Positions 8,556 through 17,003 of a stretch of DNA of 64,000 nt are shown here, piece by piece. The DNA lies in the NCBI RefSeq assembly GCF_026168105.1, contig NZ_LBMW01000001.1, forward strand, positions 124,001 to 188,000, read 5' to 3'. The notes beneath the pieces are model-generated. The model was not told the DNA's origin, made no database searches, and was given only the letters and a program-made list of their open reading frames with translations. The translations under genes and the position numbers were made by a program. This DNA is from Streptomyces hygroscopicus (GTDB lineage Bacteria; Actinomycetota; Actinomycetes; Streptomycetales; Streptomycetaceae). The stretch's first letter is position 1; every line of letters begins with the position of its first letter.

Positions 8556-9446
8556 TCATTTGACGGCTCCCAGGGACAGACCGCGCACCAGCTTGTCCTG
8601 GGCGGCGAAACCGGCGATGAGGACCGGCAGGGACACCAGTGTGGCCGCAGCACACAATCGGGCCAGGAACAGGCCTTCGTTGGTGATGAAGCCCACCAGG
8701 AACACCGGCGCGGTGGACGCACGGGTCGCGGTGAGGTTCACGGCGAACATGAACTCGTTCCAGCTGAAGATGAAGCAGATCAGCGAGGTGGCGGCGAGTC
8801 CCGGCATGGCGACCGGCGCGACGATCCGCAGCAGCACGGTGGGCAGCCCGGCGCCGTCGACCTCGGCCGCCTCGAGGATCTCCTTGGGCACCTCGGCGAG
8901 GAACGACCGCATCATCCATGCCGCGATCGGCAGGTTCATCGACGTGTATAGGACAATCAGCGTCCAGACGTTGTCGAGCATGCCGACGTCCTTGACGATC
9001 ACGTAGACCGGCAGCAGGGCCGCGATGAGGGGGAGGAACTTCGTGGACAGGAAGAAGAACATCACGTCGGTCCACTTCTCGACCGGCTTTATGGACAGCG
9101 CGTAGGCCGCCGGCACCGCCAGGACGAGGACCAGCAGGGTCGAGAAGACGCTGGCCATGGCCGAGTTGAGCAGGTACGGGGTGATGTCCCGGCCCAGCAG
9201 CAGCGCGTACTGGTGGAAGGTGAGCGGCGCGAACAGGCTGGGCGGATTGGTTGCCGCGTCGGACTCCTGGTGGAAGGACGTGAGCACCATCCACGCCACC
9301 GGCGCGAAGAAGGCCAGGGTGGCCAGCCAGGCGACGAAGGTCCACAAGGGCGACAGGCGTGGTGCCTGTTCGTCGTCGCCGTGGCGCCGGCGGATGAGCT
9401 TCTGCATGAGGGTTTCGGATGCTGCGGGGGTGGTCGTGGCGGTCAT
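8556..9446 (-). CDS. polyol/sugar ABC transporter permease (MalG type)
   Basis: A 296-residue inner-membrane permease with six hydrophobic segments and the cytoplasmic EAA loop (EILEAAEVDGAGLPTVLLRI) that contacts the ATPase. It resembles the second permease of sorbitol/mannitol importers. The start ATG overlaps the stop of the upstream permease by four bases (ATGA), indicating translational coupling. No ATPase is encoded in the locus; in Streptomyces such importers commonly share the MsiK ATPase encoded elsewhere. Confidence 0.92.
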   Translation of the reverse strand: MTATTTPAASETLMQKLIRRRHGDDEQAPRLSPLWTFVAWLATLAFFAPVAWMVLTSFHQESDAATNPPSLFAPLTFHQYALLLGRDITPYLLNSAMASVFSTLLVLVLAVPAAYALSIKPVEKWTDVMFFFLSTKFLPLIAALLPVYVIVKDVGMLDNVWTLIVLYTSMNLPIAAWMMRSFLAEVPKEILEAAEVDGAGLPTVLLRIVAPVAMPGLAATSLICFIFSWNEFMFAVNLTATRASTAPVFLVGFITNEGLFLARLCAAATLVSLPVLIAGFAAQDKLVRGLSLGAVK

Positions 9447-10405
9447 CGGGACGCCTCCTCACGGAACAGGGAGGCGACGACCCGCAGAGCGAATGTCGCA
9501 ATGACGATCGAACCAATCACCACGACGACGCCGGCGGCTGCGGCCTGGCCGTACTCGAACTTACGGAACATGGTCAGGTAGATCTCGTAGGGCAGATTGG
9601 TGGTCTGGGAGCCTGGCCCGCCCTGGGTGATGGTGTAGACCGCGTCAAATGTCTGGACGACGAAGATGCTGCCGAGCACGATGCCCAGCTCGATGTACTG
9701 GCGCAGGTGCGGCAGTGTGATGTGGCGGAAGGTCTGCGGCGCGGAGGCCCCGTCGACCTTGGCGGCCTCCAGCACGTCACCGGGCTGTGCCTGCAGACCG
9801 GCCAGCAGGATGAGCATCATGAACGGGGTCCACTGCCACACCAGCGCGACCACCAGGGCCGACATGGGGAAGGACGACACCCAGTCGACGGTGGGGCCGT
9901 TGTCGGCGCCGAAGAGCCGGTACACCGCGTTCAGAGTGCCGTTGAGGAGGCCGTAGTCGGGGTTGTAGATGGCGTGCTTCCACAGCAGCGCGGCGGCGAC
10001 CGGCATGACCAGGAACGGGGCGATGAGCAGGGTCCGCGCAAGGCCCCGGCCCGGGAAACGGCGGTCGAGCAGCAGGGCCAGGCCCAGTCCGAGGACCACA
10101 CTGAGGACGACCACGGACACGGTGAGGACGACGGTGTTGACGACTGCGTTCCGCAGCCGCTCGTCGGTGAAGACGAAGGCGTAGTTGGACAGGCCGGTGA
10201 AGTGGCGGTCGCCGGGCCTCAGGATGTTCCACCGGAAGGTGGAGATGACGAGCGTGGCCGCGAACGGCAGCTGGGTGACGACGACCGTGAATATCAGGGC
10301 CGGCAGGAGCGGGAAGCGACGCTGCCACCTGTTGACGCCCGTGGGTCGGACGTGGCCGGCAAGTGGCCGGCCGTGCTTGTTGAGGGGGTGGGTCTGCGTG
10401 GTCAT
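9443..10405 (-). CDS. polyol/sugar ABC transporter permease (MalF type)
   Basis: A 320-residue permease with a cytoplasmic N-terminus, about six membrane helices and an EAA loop (DVLEAAKVDGASAPQTFRHI). It is the usual first permease of a carbohydrate-uptake (CUT1) system and precedes its partner with a four-base overlap. The gene follows the binding-protein gene after about 85 bp. It would form the membrane channel together with the 8556-9446 product. Confidence 0.92.
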   Translation of the reverse strand: MTTQTHPLNKHGRPLAGHVRPTGVNRWQRRFPLLPALIFTVVVTQLPFAATLVISTFRWNILRPGDRHFTGLSNYAFVFTDERLRNAVVNTVVLTVSVVVLSVVLGLGLALLLDRRFPGRGLARTLLIAPFLVMPVAAALLWKHAIYNPDYGLLNGTLNAVYRLFGADNGPTVDWVSSFPMSALVVALVWQWTPFMMLILLAGLQAQPGDVLEAAKVDGASAPQTFRHITLPHLRQYIELGIVLGSIFVVQTFDAVYTITQGGPGSQTTNLPYEIYLTMFRKFEYGQAAAAGVVVVIGSIVIATFALRVVASLFREEASR

Positions 10406-10490
10406 GGAGCGACTTTCTTCCGCCGTCGGCGGCCCGGGGTCAGGGAGACGGTGCCCCGGCCGGGCGAGGGAGCCGGCCGGGGCGAGCGGA

Positions 10491-11864
10491 TTACTTGTAG
10501 TTCTTGGCGACGTCCTCCGCCTGCCTCTGGCCGTCGTTGAGTGCCGTGCCCACGCTGGTCTTGCCGGCGATGGCGGCGGAGATCTCCTGCGTCACCTTGG
10601 TCCCGAGATCCTGGAACTCGGGGATGGCGACGAACTGGATGCCCACCGTGGGCCGCGGCTGGAGCCCGGGGTTGGACGGATCGGCCTGCTGGATGGACTT
10701 CAGGGTGACGTCGCCGAAAGCCGCCGCCGCCTTCCTGTACTGAGGGATCTCATAGGTGCTGGCCCGCTTCCCGGCGGGCACCCGCGACCAGCCCAGCTTC
10801 TCGCCGACGAGCTTCTCGTACTGCTTGCTGGACGCCCAGAGCATGAACTTCGAGGCGGCGTCGGCGTTCTTCGTGGTCTTCGGCATCGCCCACGCCCAAG
10901 CCCACAGCCAGCCGCTGTTCTTGGTCTCCTGCACCGGCGCGTACGCGTAACCGATCTTGCCGGCGGCCTTGCTGGTGCTGGGGTCTTCCAGTGAGCCGGC
11001 CGCGCTGGTGGCGTCGTACCACATGGCGACCTTGCCCTGGCTCATCGCGTTCAGGCACTCGGTGAACCCGGACTGCGCAGCGCCCGCCTCACCGTGCCGA
11101 CGGATCAGATCGACGTAGAAGTTGGTGGCCTGCTTGAAGCCGTCTCCGTTGACCTGTGCCTTCCAGTCCTTGGTGAACCAGGTGCCGCCGAAGGTGTTGA
11201 CCACGCTGGTCAGCGGGGCTCCGAGCTCGCCCCAGCCGGGCAGGCCTCGCAGGCAGATGCCCTTCATCCCCGGCTTGGCGCCGTCGACCTTCGCGGCGAG
11301 GTCTGCGACCTGCTGCCAGGTCGGATGCTGAGGCATCGTCAGGCCCTTCTCGGCGAAGACGTCCTTGCGGTACATCAGGAAGGAGGACTCGCCGTAGAAC
11401 GGCAGGGCGTAGAGCTTGCCGTCCGTGCCGGACAGCGACTGCACCATGGGCTTGAGGAGGTCATTCCTGTCGAAGTCCCTGGCCGTGTCGACGTAGCCGT
11501 CCAGGTCGCGCAACCACCCGTTCTTGTGCCAGATGGGTACTTCGTAGGCGCCGATGGTGGCGACGTCGTACTGGCCGGCCTGAGTGGCGATGTCCTGGGT
11601 GACCTTGTCGCGCAGCTCGTTCTCGGGAAGCACCGTGAAGTTCACCTTGATGCCGGTGTCCTTCGTGAACGTGCTGTCCGTCAGCTTCGCGATGTCCTCC
11701 ATCTGCGGGTTGCCGACCATCAGCACGTTGATGCTCCTCCCGCCATCCGAGGAACCCCCGGCTCCGGCCCCGGCTCCGGAACAGGCTGTGGCGAGAAGGG
11801 CGGTGGCGGCAGAGCTGGCGATGAGGGCGTATCTGGTCGATCGGACGTATCTGGTCGATCGCAT
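10491..11864 (-). CDS. ABC transporter sugar/polyol-binding lipoprotein
   Basis: A 457-residue extracellular solute-binding protein of family 1. The N-terminus is a lipoprotein signal peptide with lipobox LLATACS, so the mature protein is anchored at the outer face of the membrane by Cys about residue 28. The body (FTVLPENELRDKVTQDIATQ, then GQYDVATIGAYEVPIW) resembles sorbitol/mannitol-binding proteins. It is the first gene of the uptake operon. A 16-bp direct duplication (period 18) at the start makes the N-terminus read RSTRY twice; this adds positive charge to the signal peptide and may be recent. Confidence 0.92.
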   Translation of the reverse strand: MRSTRYVRSTRYALIASSAATALLATACSGAGAGAGGSSDGGRSINVLMVGNPQMEDIAKLTDSTFTKDTGIKVNFTVLPENELRDKVTQDIATQAGQYDVATIGAYEVPIWHKNGWLRDLDGYVDTARDFDRNDLLKPMVQSLSGTDGKLYALPFYGESSFLMYRKDVFAEKGLTMPQHPTWQQVADLAAKVDGAKPGMKGICLRGLPGWGELGAPLTSVVNTFGGTWFTKDWKAQVNGDGFKQATNFYVDLIRRHGEAGAAQSGFTECLNAMSQGKVAMWYDATSAAGSLEDPSTSKAAGKIGYAYAPVQETKNSGWLWAWAWAMPKTTKNADAASKFMLWASSKQYEKLVGEKLGWSRVPAGKRASTYEIPQYRKAAAAFGDVTLKSIQQADPSNPGLQPRPTVGIQFVAIPEFQDLGTKVTQEISAAIAGKTSVGTALNDGQRQAEDVAKNYK

Positions 11865-12038
11865 GACGGGGGACCTCTCGTGCGGGTGGGTCGGGAATGA
11901 CGGCTTTGGGGCTCCACGGGCGGCACCGCTCGTGGGTGCAGCGGCTCAGCTGGCGGAATCTGCTCGAAGGCCTGCCTGAGGCCCCGCTGGGCGGACGGGA
12001 ACGCGTCCCTGGGGTGTCGGGCGCGGCGTCGACGCCGG

Positions 12039-12080
12039 AATTATTATCAGAGTACTGCGGACTTGTTAACACATTATGCG
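12039..12080. promoter_or_regulatory. AT-rich promoter/operator of the uptake operon
   Basis: A sharply A/T-rich block in otherwise G/C-rich DNA, about 175-215 bp upstream of the binding-protein gene. It contains the palindrome TGTTAACA (12064-12071) next to CATAAT on the minus strand, which could be a -10 element. The palindrome is a plausible operator for the DeoR regulator of the locus, which is inference. Confidence 0.4.
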
Positions 12081-12240
12081 AGAAGTTCTCGGCGGATCTA
12101 TCGTCAAACCGCCTTGCGACGGGCGGGGACCTCCGTCCCACCTCCGCTCACCCGCTGACCCGGCCGAACATCAGGCCGCCGGGCGGAGTGTCCACCAGCT
12201 CCGGGTTCCGACTGTGTCCACCGCCGCTGAGGAGTACCGC

Positions 12241-12564
12241 ATGTACACCACACCGACACCGCCGGACCGGCCCGCCGTCATCGTCGCCGAGGACGCGCCG
12301 GCGGCCCTCACTCACAGAGCTCGGGCGTTCTCGGTCGGCGCCCTCCTCCAGAGCGGTTGCGGTGCCCTGTTGCCAGTGATGCTGTGGAAGTCCGGCGGCC
12401 GTATCTCTTGCGTCTTTCTGAGCGGGCAGCCCGTTCCCGAGGGTGTGGCGTGGTCCCCGACGGAGCGGCCGTCCGCTGCCCGGACGGCGGTCGTGCATCT
12501 CGACTTCAACGGAAGGAACCGGCCGTGGCATCTGCGTCCATGCAGGGCAAGGTCGCGCTCGTGA
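12241..12564 (+). pseudogene. N-terminal gene remnant before the SDR gene
   Basis: GAGGAG at ideal distance precedes ATG 12241, and the first 30 or so codons (MYTTPTPPDRPAVIVAEDAP) have strong coding bias. After about residue 45 the sequence loses protein character and runs out of frame into the SDR gene. It may be the beginning of a gene whose body was deleted. I do not recognise the family, and a short functional peptide remains possible. Confidence 0.3.
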
Positions 12565-13277
12565 CCGGGGCAACCAGTGGCATCGGCGCTGCCACAGCGG
12601 AGGCGCTGGCCGAACGCGGCGCGCATGTGCTGGTGGCCGGCCGTGACGCCGCCCGCGGAGAACACGTCGTAGGGGCGATCCGGGAGCGCGGCGGAAGGGC
12701 AGGCTTCGTGAGCGCCGATCTACGCGACGCCACGGCGGTGCGGCGGCTTGCGCTCGACGCCCTGGGGCTGGCCGGCGGCCGGGTCGACGTCTTGGTCAAC
12801 AATGCGGGCGTCTACCCCTTCGGGCCGACGAAGGACACGGAGGAGAGCCTCTTCGACGCCGTGTACGCGCTCAACGTCAAGGCGCCGTTCTACTTGGTGG
12901 CCGAGCTTGCACCGGGCATGGCCGAGCGGGGCGGCGGAGCGATCGTCAACGTGAGCACCATCGCGGCCGCGCTCGGGTTCTCGGGCATGGCGTTGTACGG
13001 GTCGAGCAAGGCGGCGCTGAATCTGCTGACGAAGGCGTGGGCGGCGGAGTACGGCCCGCGCGGAGTGCGGGTGAACGCCGTTCAGGTCGGTCCCACGCGG
13101 ACCGAGACCACCGCTCAGGCCGAGGAGGAGCTGCGGAGTCTGGCCGCCCAGGCGCCCGCCGGACGGCCGGCGTCCGCCGCGGAGATCGCGGCGGCGATCG
13201 TGTACCTGGCCGACGACGAGGCAAGCTTCGTACAGGGAGCGGTGCTGCCCGTCGACGGCGGACGCACCGCCGTCTGA
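12525..13277 (+). CDS. short-chain dehydrogenase/reductase (SDR)
   Basis: A 250-residue classical SDR with the cofactor motif TGATSGIG, the NNAG motif, catalytic Ser in VNVSTIAAA, YxxxK as YGSSKAALN, and the C-terminal PVDGG motif. GTG 12525 is chosen because GGAAGGA lies just upstream; an ATG five codons later is the alternative. It would reduce or oxidise a carbonyl/alcohol using NAD(P). The substrate is unknown. It is transcribed away from the uptake operon and seems to stand alone. Confidence 0.9.
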   Translation: MASASMQGKVALVTGATSGIGAATAEALAERGAHVLVAGRDAARGEHVVGAIRERGGRAGFVSADLRDATAVRRLALDALGLAGGRVDVLVNNAGVYPFGPTKDTEESLFDAVYALNVKAPFYLVAELAPGMAERGGGAIVNVSTIAAALGFSGMALYGSSKAALNLLTKAWAAEYGPRGVRVNAVQVGPTRTETTAQAEEELRSLAAQAPAGRPASAAEIAAAIVYLADDEASFVQGAVLPVDGGRTAV

Positions 13278-13453
13278 CCACACGCCCCGGCCGGCCGTGA
13301 AGCCGGGAGCCTGCACGCCGAGGTGGAACAGGCCGACCGTGGCCTCTCGGATGCCCTAAAACTTACCTTGATGCGTTTGCCCCTCGGGTCTGTCTTCAGT
13401 CGTGATCAATAGGCGTTCATGAGGCCGCCGGAGTCGTAGAGGGGACGAGGCCG

Positions 13454-14878
13454 TCACGCAGCAACACCCCACCACACCGCCCACGGTACGAACCCGACCG
13501 CGGCGAGCCCGACCGGGGCCAGACGCAGCCAGACCGCCCAGCTCGGCGTCAGCTGTCGGCGCCAGAGCGCGGCTGCCGAGACACAGGCGGACACCACCAC
13601 GGCGACGGCGAGCACTTGCACCACCAGCCACACAGCCGGGCGGCCCCACACAACGGGCGCCGCCGCAACGTTGCCCGCCACGAAGACGGCGATCGAACAG
13701 GCCACCGTCGCCATGACCGCCAACAGGCCGAGCCCGGCCAACCACCGCACCGGGCGCAAGACCGGGCCTTGGCCCAGGAGGGCACTCATCGGATAGGCGG
13801 CGAAGCCGAGGAGGAGCAGCGCCGGGGCGAGCCAGGCGTACCAGGCGTGGCCCGGTACGGGGGTGGTGACGAGTGCCTGCCCGGGTGCGGGGGCGGCACT
13901 CGACGCCGGTGGGTGGCTGGCTGCCACGGCCTGCACCCATGAGGTCATGGTCTGCGCGTAGCGCGGGGCCAGCTCCCCCAGCTTCTTTCCATGGAACAGT
14001 GGGCCACCGATCCGGTCGAACCCGTCCGACGTTCGGTGCCCGTTGTGCGCACCGTCGGCGACGAAGCCGATGACGGCGTGCCCGTTGCCCGCACGGGCCA
14101 GGGTCTCGCGGAAGATCCGTGCGCTCTCCTTGGGCGGCACCTGCGTGTCGTGATCGCCCCACAGCGCCAGCACCGGTGTTCGGTGGAGCCGCTCCAGCAC
14201 CGGCAAGGGGTCGTAGCCAGCCGCGGGGAACAGACCAGTCGAGGCCACGAATTGGGCGGCGGGACCGGCCACGGTGCGACGGAAGGGTTCGCCCACCCCC
14301 TGGTGCTGCAGATGCGTGGTGAGGTTCCAGGCCTGGGTACGCAGCGAGTCGTAGCCGGACCCGCCGATGGTGACGACGAACGCGACGTCGGTCGAGCGCG
14401 ACGCGGCCAGCGGCGCCACCCAGCCCCCTTCGCTGAACCCCCACAGCCCGACCTGGCGTGGGTTCACCCCGCTCCTGGACTGCAACAACCGCACTCCGGC
14501 AAGCGCGTCGTCGGCCAACAGGCTGAAGTCCCGGTGAAGCAGCGAGTAGCCGACGGTCCTCTTGTCGTAGACGAGCGTGGTGATCCCGGCCCGGGCGAAC
14601 GCCTCGGCCTCCTGCCGGTACTCCTCCCGGGGCCCGGAGCCCGAGCCGCCGACGAGTACGATGCCAGGTTCCGGGCCGGGTAGTCCGTCCTTACGGAGGA
14701 CGGTGCCGTGCAGGACGAGCCCACCGCCGCCCCGGAAGGTGACCTCCTGGCGGACCAGCCCGTCGCCGCGGGCGTACGCCATTGGCGCGGCCAGCAGCAG
14801 GAGCGCGCCGGCCAATGCTCCGGACAAAACGGTCAGTAAGGAGCGCATAGGTGATGCGGACGTAGCCGAGAGCAGCAC
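13454..14878 (-). CDS. alpha/beta hydrolase with C-terminal membrane domain
   Basis: A 474-residue protein with a signal peptide or N-terminal anchor (LLTVLSGALAGALLLLAAPMAYA), an alpha/beta-hydrolase domain with nucleophile elbow GFSEGG, a candidate acid in GDHD and His in DGAHNGH, then about four C-terminal membrane helices from residue 350. The catalytic domain would face outside. GTG 14878 is favoured by GAAGGGGG upstream; ATG 14848 is an alternative. It follows the ArsR-type regulator by 37 bp, so the two form an operon. Hydrolase substrate unknown. Confidence 0.85.
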   Translation of the reverse strand: MLLSATSASPMRSLLTVLSGALAGALLLLAAPMAYARGDGLVRQEVTFRGGGGLVLHGTVLRKDGLPGPEPGIVLVGGSGSGPREEYRQEAEAFARAGITTLVYDKRTVGYSLLHRDFSLLADDALAGVRLLQSRSGVNPRQVGLWGFSEGGWVAPLAASRSTDVAFVVTIGGSGYDSLRTQAWNLTTHLQHQGVGEPFRRTVAGPAAQFVASTGLFPAAGYDPLPVLERLHRTPVLALWGDHDTQVPPKESARIFRETLARAGNGHAVIGFVADGAHNGHRTSDGFDRIGGPLFHGKKLGELAPRYAQTMTSWVQAVAASHPPASSAAPAPGQALVTTPVPGHAWYAWLAPALLLLGFAAYPMSALLGQGPVLRPVRWLAGLGLLAVMATVACSIAVFVAGNVAAAPVVWGRPAVWLVVQVLAVAVVVSACVSAAALWRRQLTPSWAVWLRLAPVGLAAVGFVPWAVWWGVAA

Positions 14879-14915
14879 GGCGTGAGCCCCCTTCGTTGTC
14901 GGTCGGGCCGCGCGG

Positions 14916-15479
14916 TCAGTCGGTCTCGGGAATTCCGAGCAACCGGACGAGCACGGTCCGCGCCCCGGGCGCGTTCCCGTGCTCCGGCGCCGAATACCGG
15001 TAGAGGAGCGCGATGTACTCCTCGAAGAACGCGTGGAGTTGGTCGGGGTCGACCCGGAGCGTGGCGCGCGAGAAGAGCGCCGCGTCGGCCCAGGGCCCCA
15101 GCGTGTCGCGCGCCTCCTCGAACCGCCGGGCGGAGTCGATCAGTTCGGCGAGACTGAGCCGATGCATCTCGGTCAGCGCCTCGCGCATCTCCGGCGTCTG
15201 TCGACTGTACGGCGGGAACCGCCGATCCCCCGGCACTGCCCGCCACCACCGCTCCCGCCCCTTCGCCAGCTCCGGGACCTCCTCGACGAAGCCGTGCTTG
15301 GCCAGCTGCCGCAGGTGGTAACTGACCAGCCCCGTACTCTCGCCCAACTCGCGTGCGAGCGCGGCAGAGTTGGCCGGTCCCCGGCGCAGGCATTGCTCGA
15401 TCTTCTGCCGCATCGGGTGTGCGAAGGCGCGCAGCGCATCGACATCGGTGATCTCTTGGGCAGGCGGTTGTTCGGCCAC
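14916..15479 (-). CDS. ArsR-like winged-helix regulator
   Basis: A 187-residue regulator with an N-terminal winged HTH (HPMRQKIEQCLRRG, then ALARELGESTGLVSYHLRQL) and a C-terminal domain rich in aromatic and acidic residues. There is no Cys cluster typical of metal-sensing ArsR proteins, so it belongs to the non-metal branch. GTG start at 15479. An inverted repeat lies immediately upstream, so it probably represses itself and the downstream hydrolase gene. The inducing signal is unknown. Confidence 0.88.
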   Translation of the reverse strand: MAEQPPAQEITDVDALRAFAHPMRQKIEQCLRRGPANSAALARELGESTGLVSYHLRQLAKHGFVEEVPELAKGRERWWRAVPGDRRFPPYSRQTPEMREALTEMHRLSLAELIDSARRFEEARDTLGPWADAALFSRATLRVDPDQLHAFFEEYIALLYRYSAPEHGNAPGARTVLVRLLGIPETD

Positions 15480-15492
15480 GCCAGAAGGCTAC

Positions 15493-15530
15493 GAGTTGCA
15501 AAGGCCATTTGCAAGTGACCCTTGCAACTC
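15493..15530. promoter_or_regulatory. inverted-repeat operator of the ArsR/hydrolase operon
   Basis: GAGTTGCAA (15493-15501) and TTGCAACTC (15522-15530) form a perfect 9-bp inverted repeat, with a further TTTGCAAG half-site between them (15507-15514). It starts 14 bp upstream of the GTG start at 15479, the right place for autorepression. Confidence 0.65.
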
Positions 15531-15839
15531 TCGAGTGCGGACCGGGCCACCACTTCGCCGCACATTGCCAACCAGCCGCGCACATTGAGTTGGGGTCAAA
15601 GCGTGGTTCCAGTGAGATCCTTGAGCCAGATCATCGAGGCGCGCAGGTGGAGGCCGACGAGGTAACTGTCGGGGTCTTGTCGCTGAGGCGGCACCAACCT
15701 CATGAGACGGCACACCTGGTGCTCTGACCGCCTAGGTTCGCCGGGTCGGGGGCGCATTGCGGGCCGAGATGGCTTTTGCCTCAAGCGGCGAGAGATAATT
15801 CGGTTGTCCGAGTCCTCAACTGCCTGTTGCACTGGCGAC

Positions 15840-16589
15840 ATGGGGCAGATCACTGGGGAGATGCGAGCCTCCTTCCTTCGCGACGGGTTCGTCGTCGTTC
15901 CGGACGTCCTGGACGCGGCGCAGATCGCGAGAGGGCGGCGGATCGTCGAGGGGATGCTGGAGCGGAAACCGCCGGACCCTGAGCACCGGGGACCGTACTT
16001 CCTGGTCCCCCGATTCGGCCCTGCAGGACATCCGCTTCTTGAGTTCTACCGGAGTGCAGGAATCGGTGAACTCGCGCGTGAGCTGCTGCGGCCCGGACTG
16101 AGCATGTATGAGCCGGAGTTCGCGCAGCTCGCCCTGACGCTGCCGCCGTGGCCGAACTCGCCCGGAGGTCCGCACGTCGACGGGCTCACCCCACCCGAAC
16201 CGGACGGACGCCCCGGCACGTTTTCCCTGCTCGCCGGGGTGTGGTTGACCGACCAGACCTTCACCCACCGGGGGAACCTATGGATCTGGCCGGGCACCCA
16301 CCTGCGCTTTGGGCGGTTCCTGGCCGAACATGGACCCGACGCATTGCGCCTTCAGAACATGGCACCCGGCCCGTACCCGCCCGTTGAACTGGGCGACCCC
16401 GTGCAGGCCGCCGGCACCGCTGGAAGCGTTCTTCTTGCGCACTACCTGCTGGGCCACAACATCGGGGATCACATCGGAGGCGAGCGGCGGGAGACGGTCT
16501 ACTACCGGCTGATGACCCAGGGGCACCGGGAACGGTGGCGCGACTACGTCACTGACCCCCACGTCGAGTTCCGGGCGGAGCCGACGTAG
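15840..16589 (+). CDS. phytanoyl-CoA dioxygenase (PhyH) family oxygenase
   Basis: A 249-residue Fe(II)/2-oxoglutarate oxygenase. The iron-binding HxD is visible as HVDG, the distal His as GHNIGDH, and the WPGTH segment follows the family pattern. ATG 15840 begins the natural N-terminus (MRASFLRDGFVVVPDVLD shortly after). PhyH members hydroxylate lipid acyl chains, amino acids or natural-product intermediates, and the substrate cannot be deduced. No biosynthetic partner is adjacent. Confidence 0.88.
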   Translation: MGQITGEMRASFLRDGFVVVPDVLDAAQIARGRRIVEGMLERKPPDPEHRGPYFLVPRFGPAGHPLLEFYRSAGIGELARELLRPGLSMYEPEFAQLALTLPPWPNSPGGPHVDGLTPPEPDGRPGTFSLLAGVWLTDQTFTHRGNLWIWPGTHLRFGRFLAEHGPDALRLQNMAPGPYPPVELGDPVQAAGTAGSVLLAHYLLGHNIGDHIGGERRETVYYRLMTQGHRERWRDYVTDPHVEFRAEPT

Positions 16590-16957
16590 CACCGCGTTGC
16601 TCGCCCCTTCCAGTCGAACGAAAGTCACGGTGCACTGCTGTGATCACACAGGCTCGCCAGTTGGTCAGGCGGGAAGCGTCAGGAGGCGTCCGCTAGGGAG
16701 GCCCCGGCTCGCAGCAGCCGTGCGCCCGGGCCACGGCCGACTCGACGAGTACGACGAACGCTTCAAGCAGGCCGCGGGGGTGAAGCGCGTACCGGACCTG
16801 GGGTTCCAACAGGGAGCACGGGAGGCGCGCCAGCGGTGCAGCCGAAGGTGCCACACAGGAGGCCCAAGACCGGAACGGGGACTTTCACGACGAACGGCCC
16901 TGTACACACCTGACCCGGCGTCATACGTCTGGCTCGGTAGGTATCGCATGTGTATTG
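16590..16957. other. intergenic, no supported gene
   Basis: 368 bp between the PhyH and peptidase genes. A plus-frame segment around 16730-16830 (LDEYDERFKQAAGVKRVPDL) has some protein character but no start or family match, so it may be a fragment. The right edge becomes A/T-richer and leads into the peptidase control region. Confidence 0.35.
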
Positions 16958-17003
16958 CATGTGACATTGCACATGTCACATGATTCTTCTCATGAGAAGA
17001 ATC
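16958..17003. promoter_or_regulatory. two stacked inverted repeats over the peptidase start
   Basis: CATGTGACAT (16958-16967) and ATGTCACATG (16973-16982) form a perfect 10-bp inverted repeat with a 5-bp spacer. Directly after it, 16982-17003 is a perfect 22-bp palindrome (half-site GATTCTTCTCA) with the ATG start at its centre. No ribosome site is present, so the transcript may be leaderless, or a hairpin could hide the start. A repressor site, an RNA hairpin, or both are possible. Confidence 0.6.

Noticed and set aside
8063..8563. Ser-Gly repeat protein on the plus strand
   Set aside because: It is the hexamer array translated in another frame, antisense to the dehydrogenase.
7204..9516. 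Single 770-codon minus reading frame
   Set aside because: Only the dehydrogenase (7204-8238) is real. The rest is repeat DNA read as Asp-Pro and an alternative frame of the permease gene.
15596..15853. Minus frame ending SYLVGLHLRASMIWLKDL
   Set aside because: The tail resembles the end of a transposase, but I cannot match it to a family and only about 35 residues look coherent.
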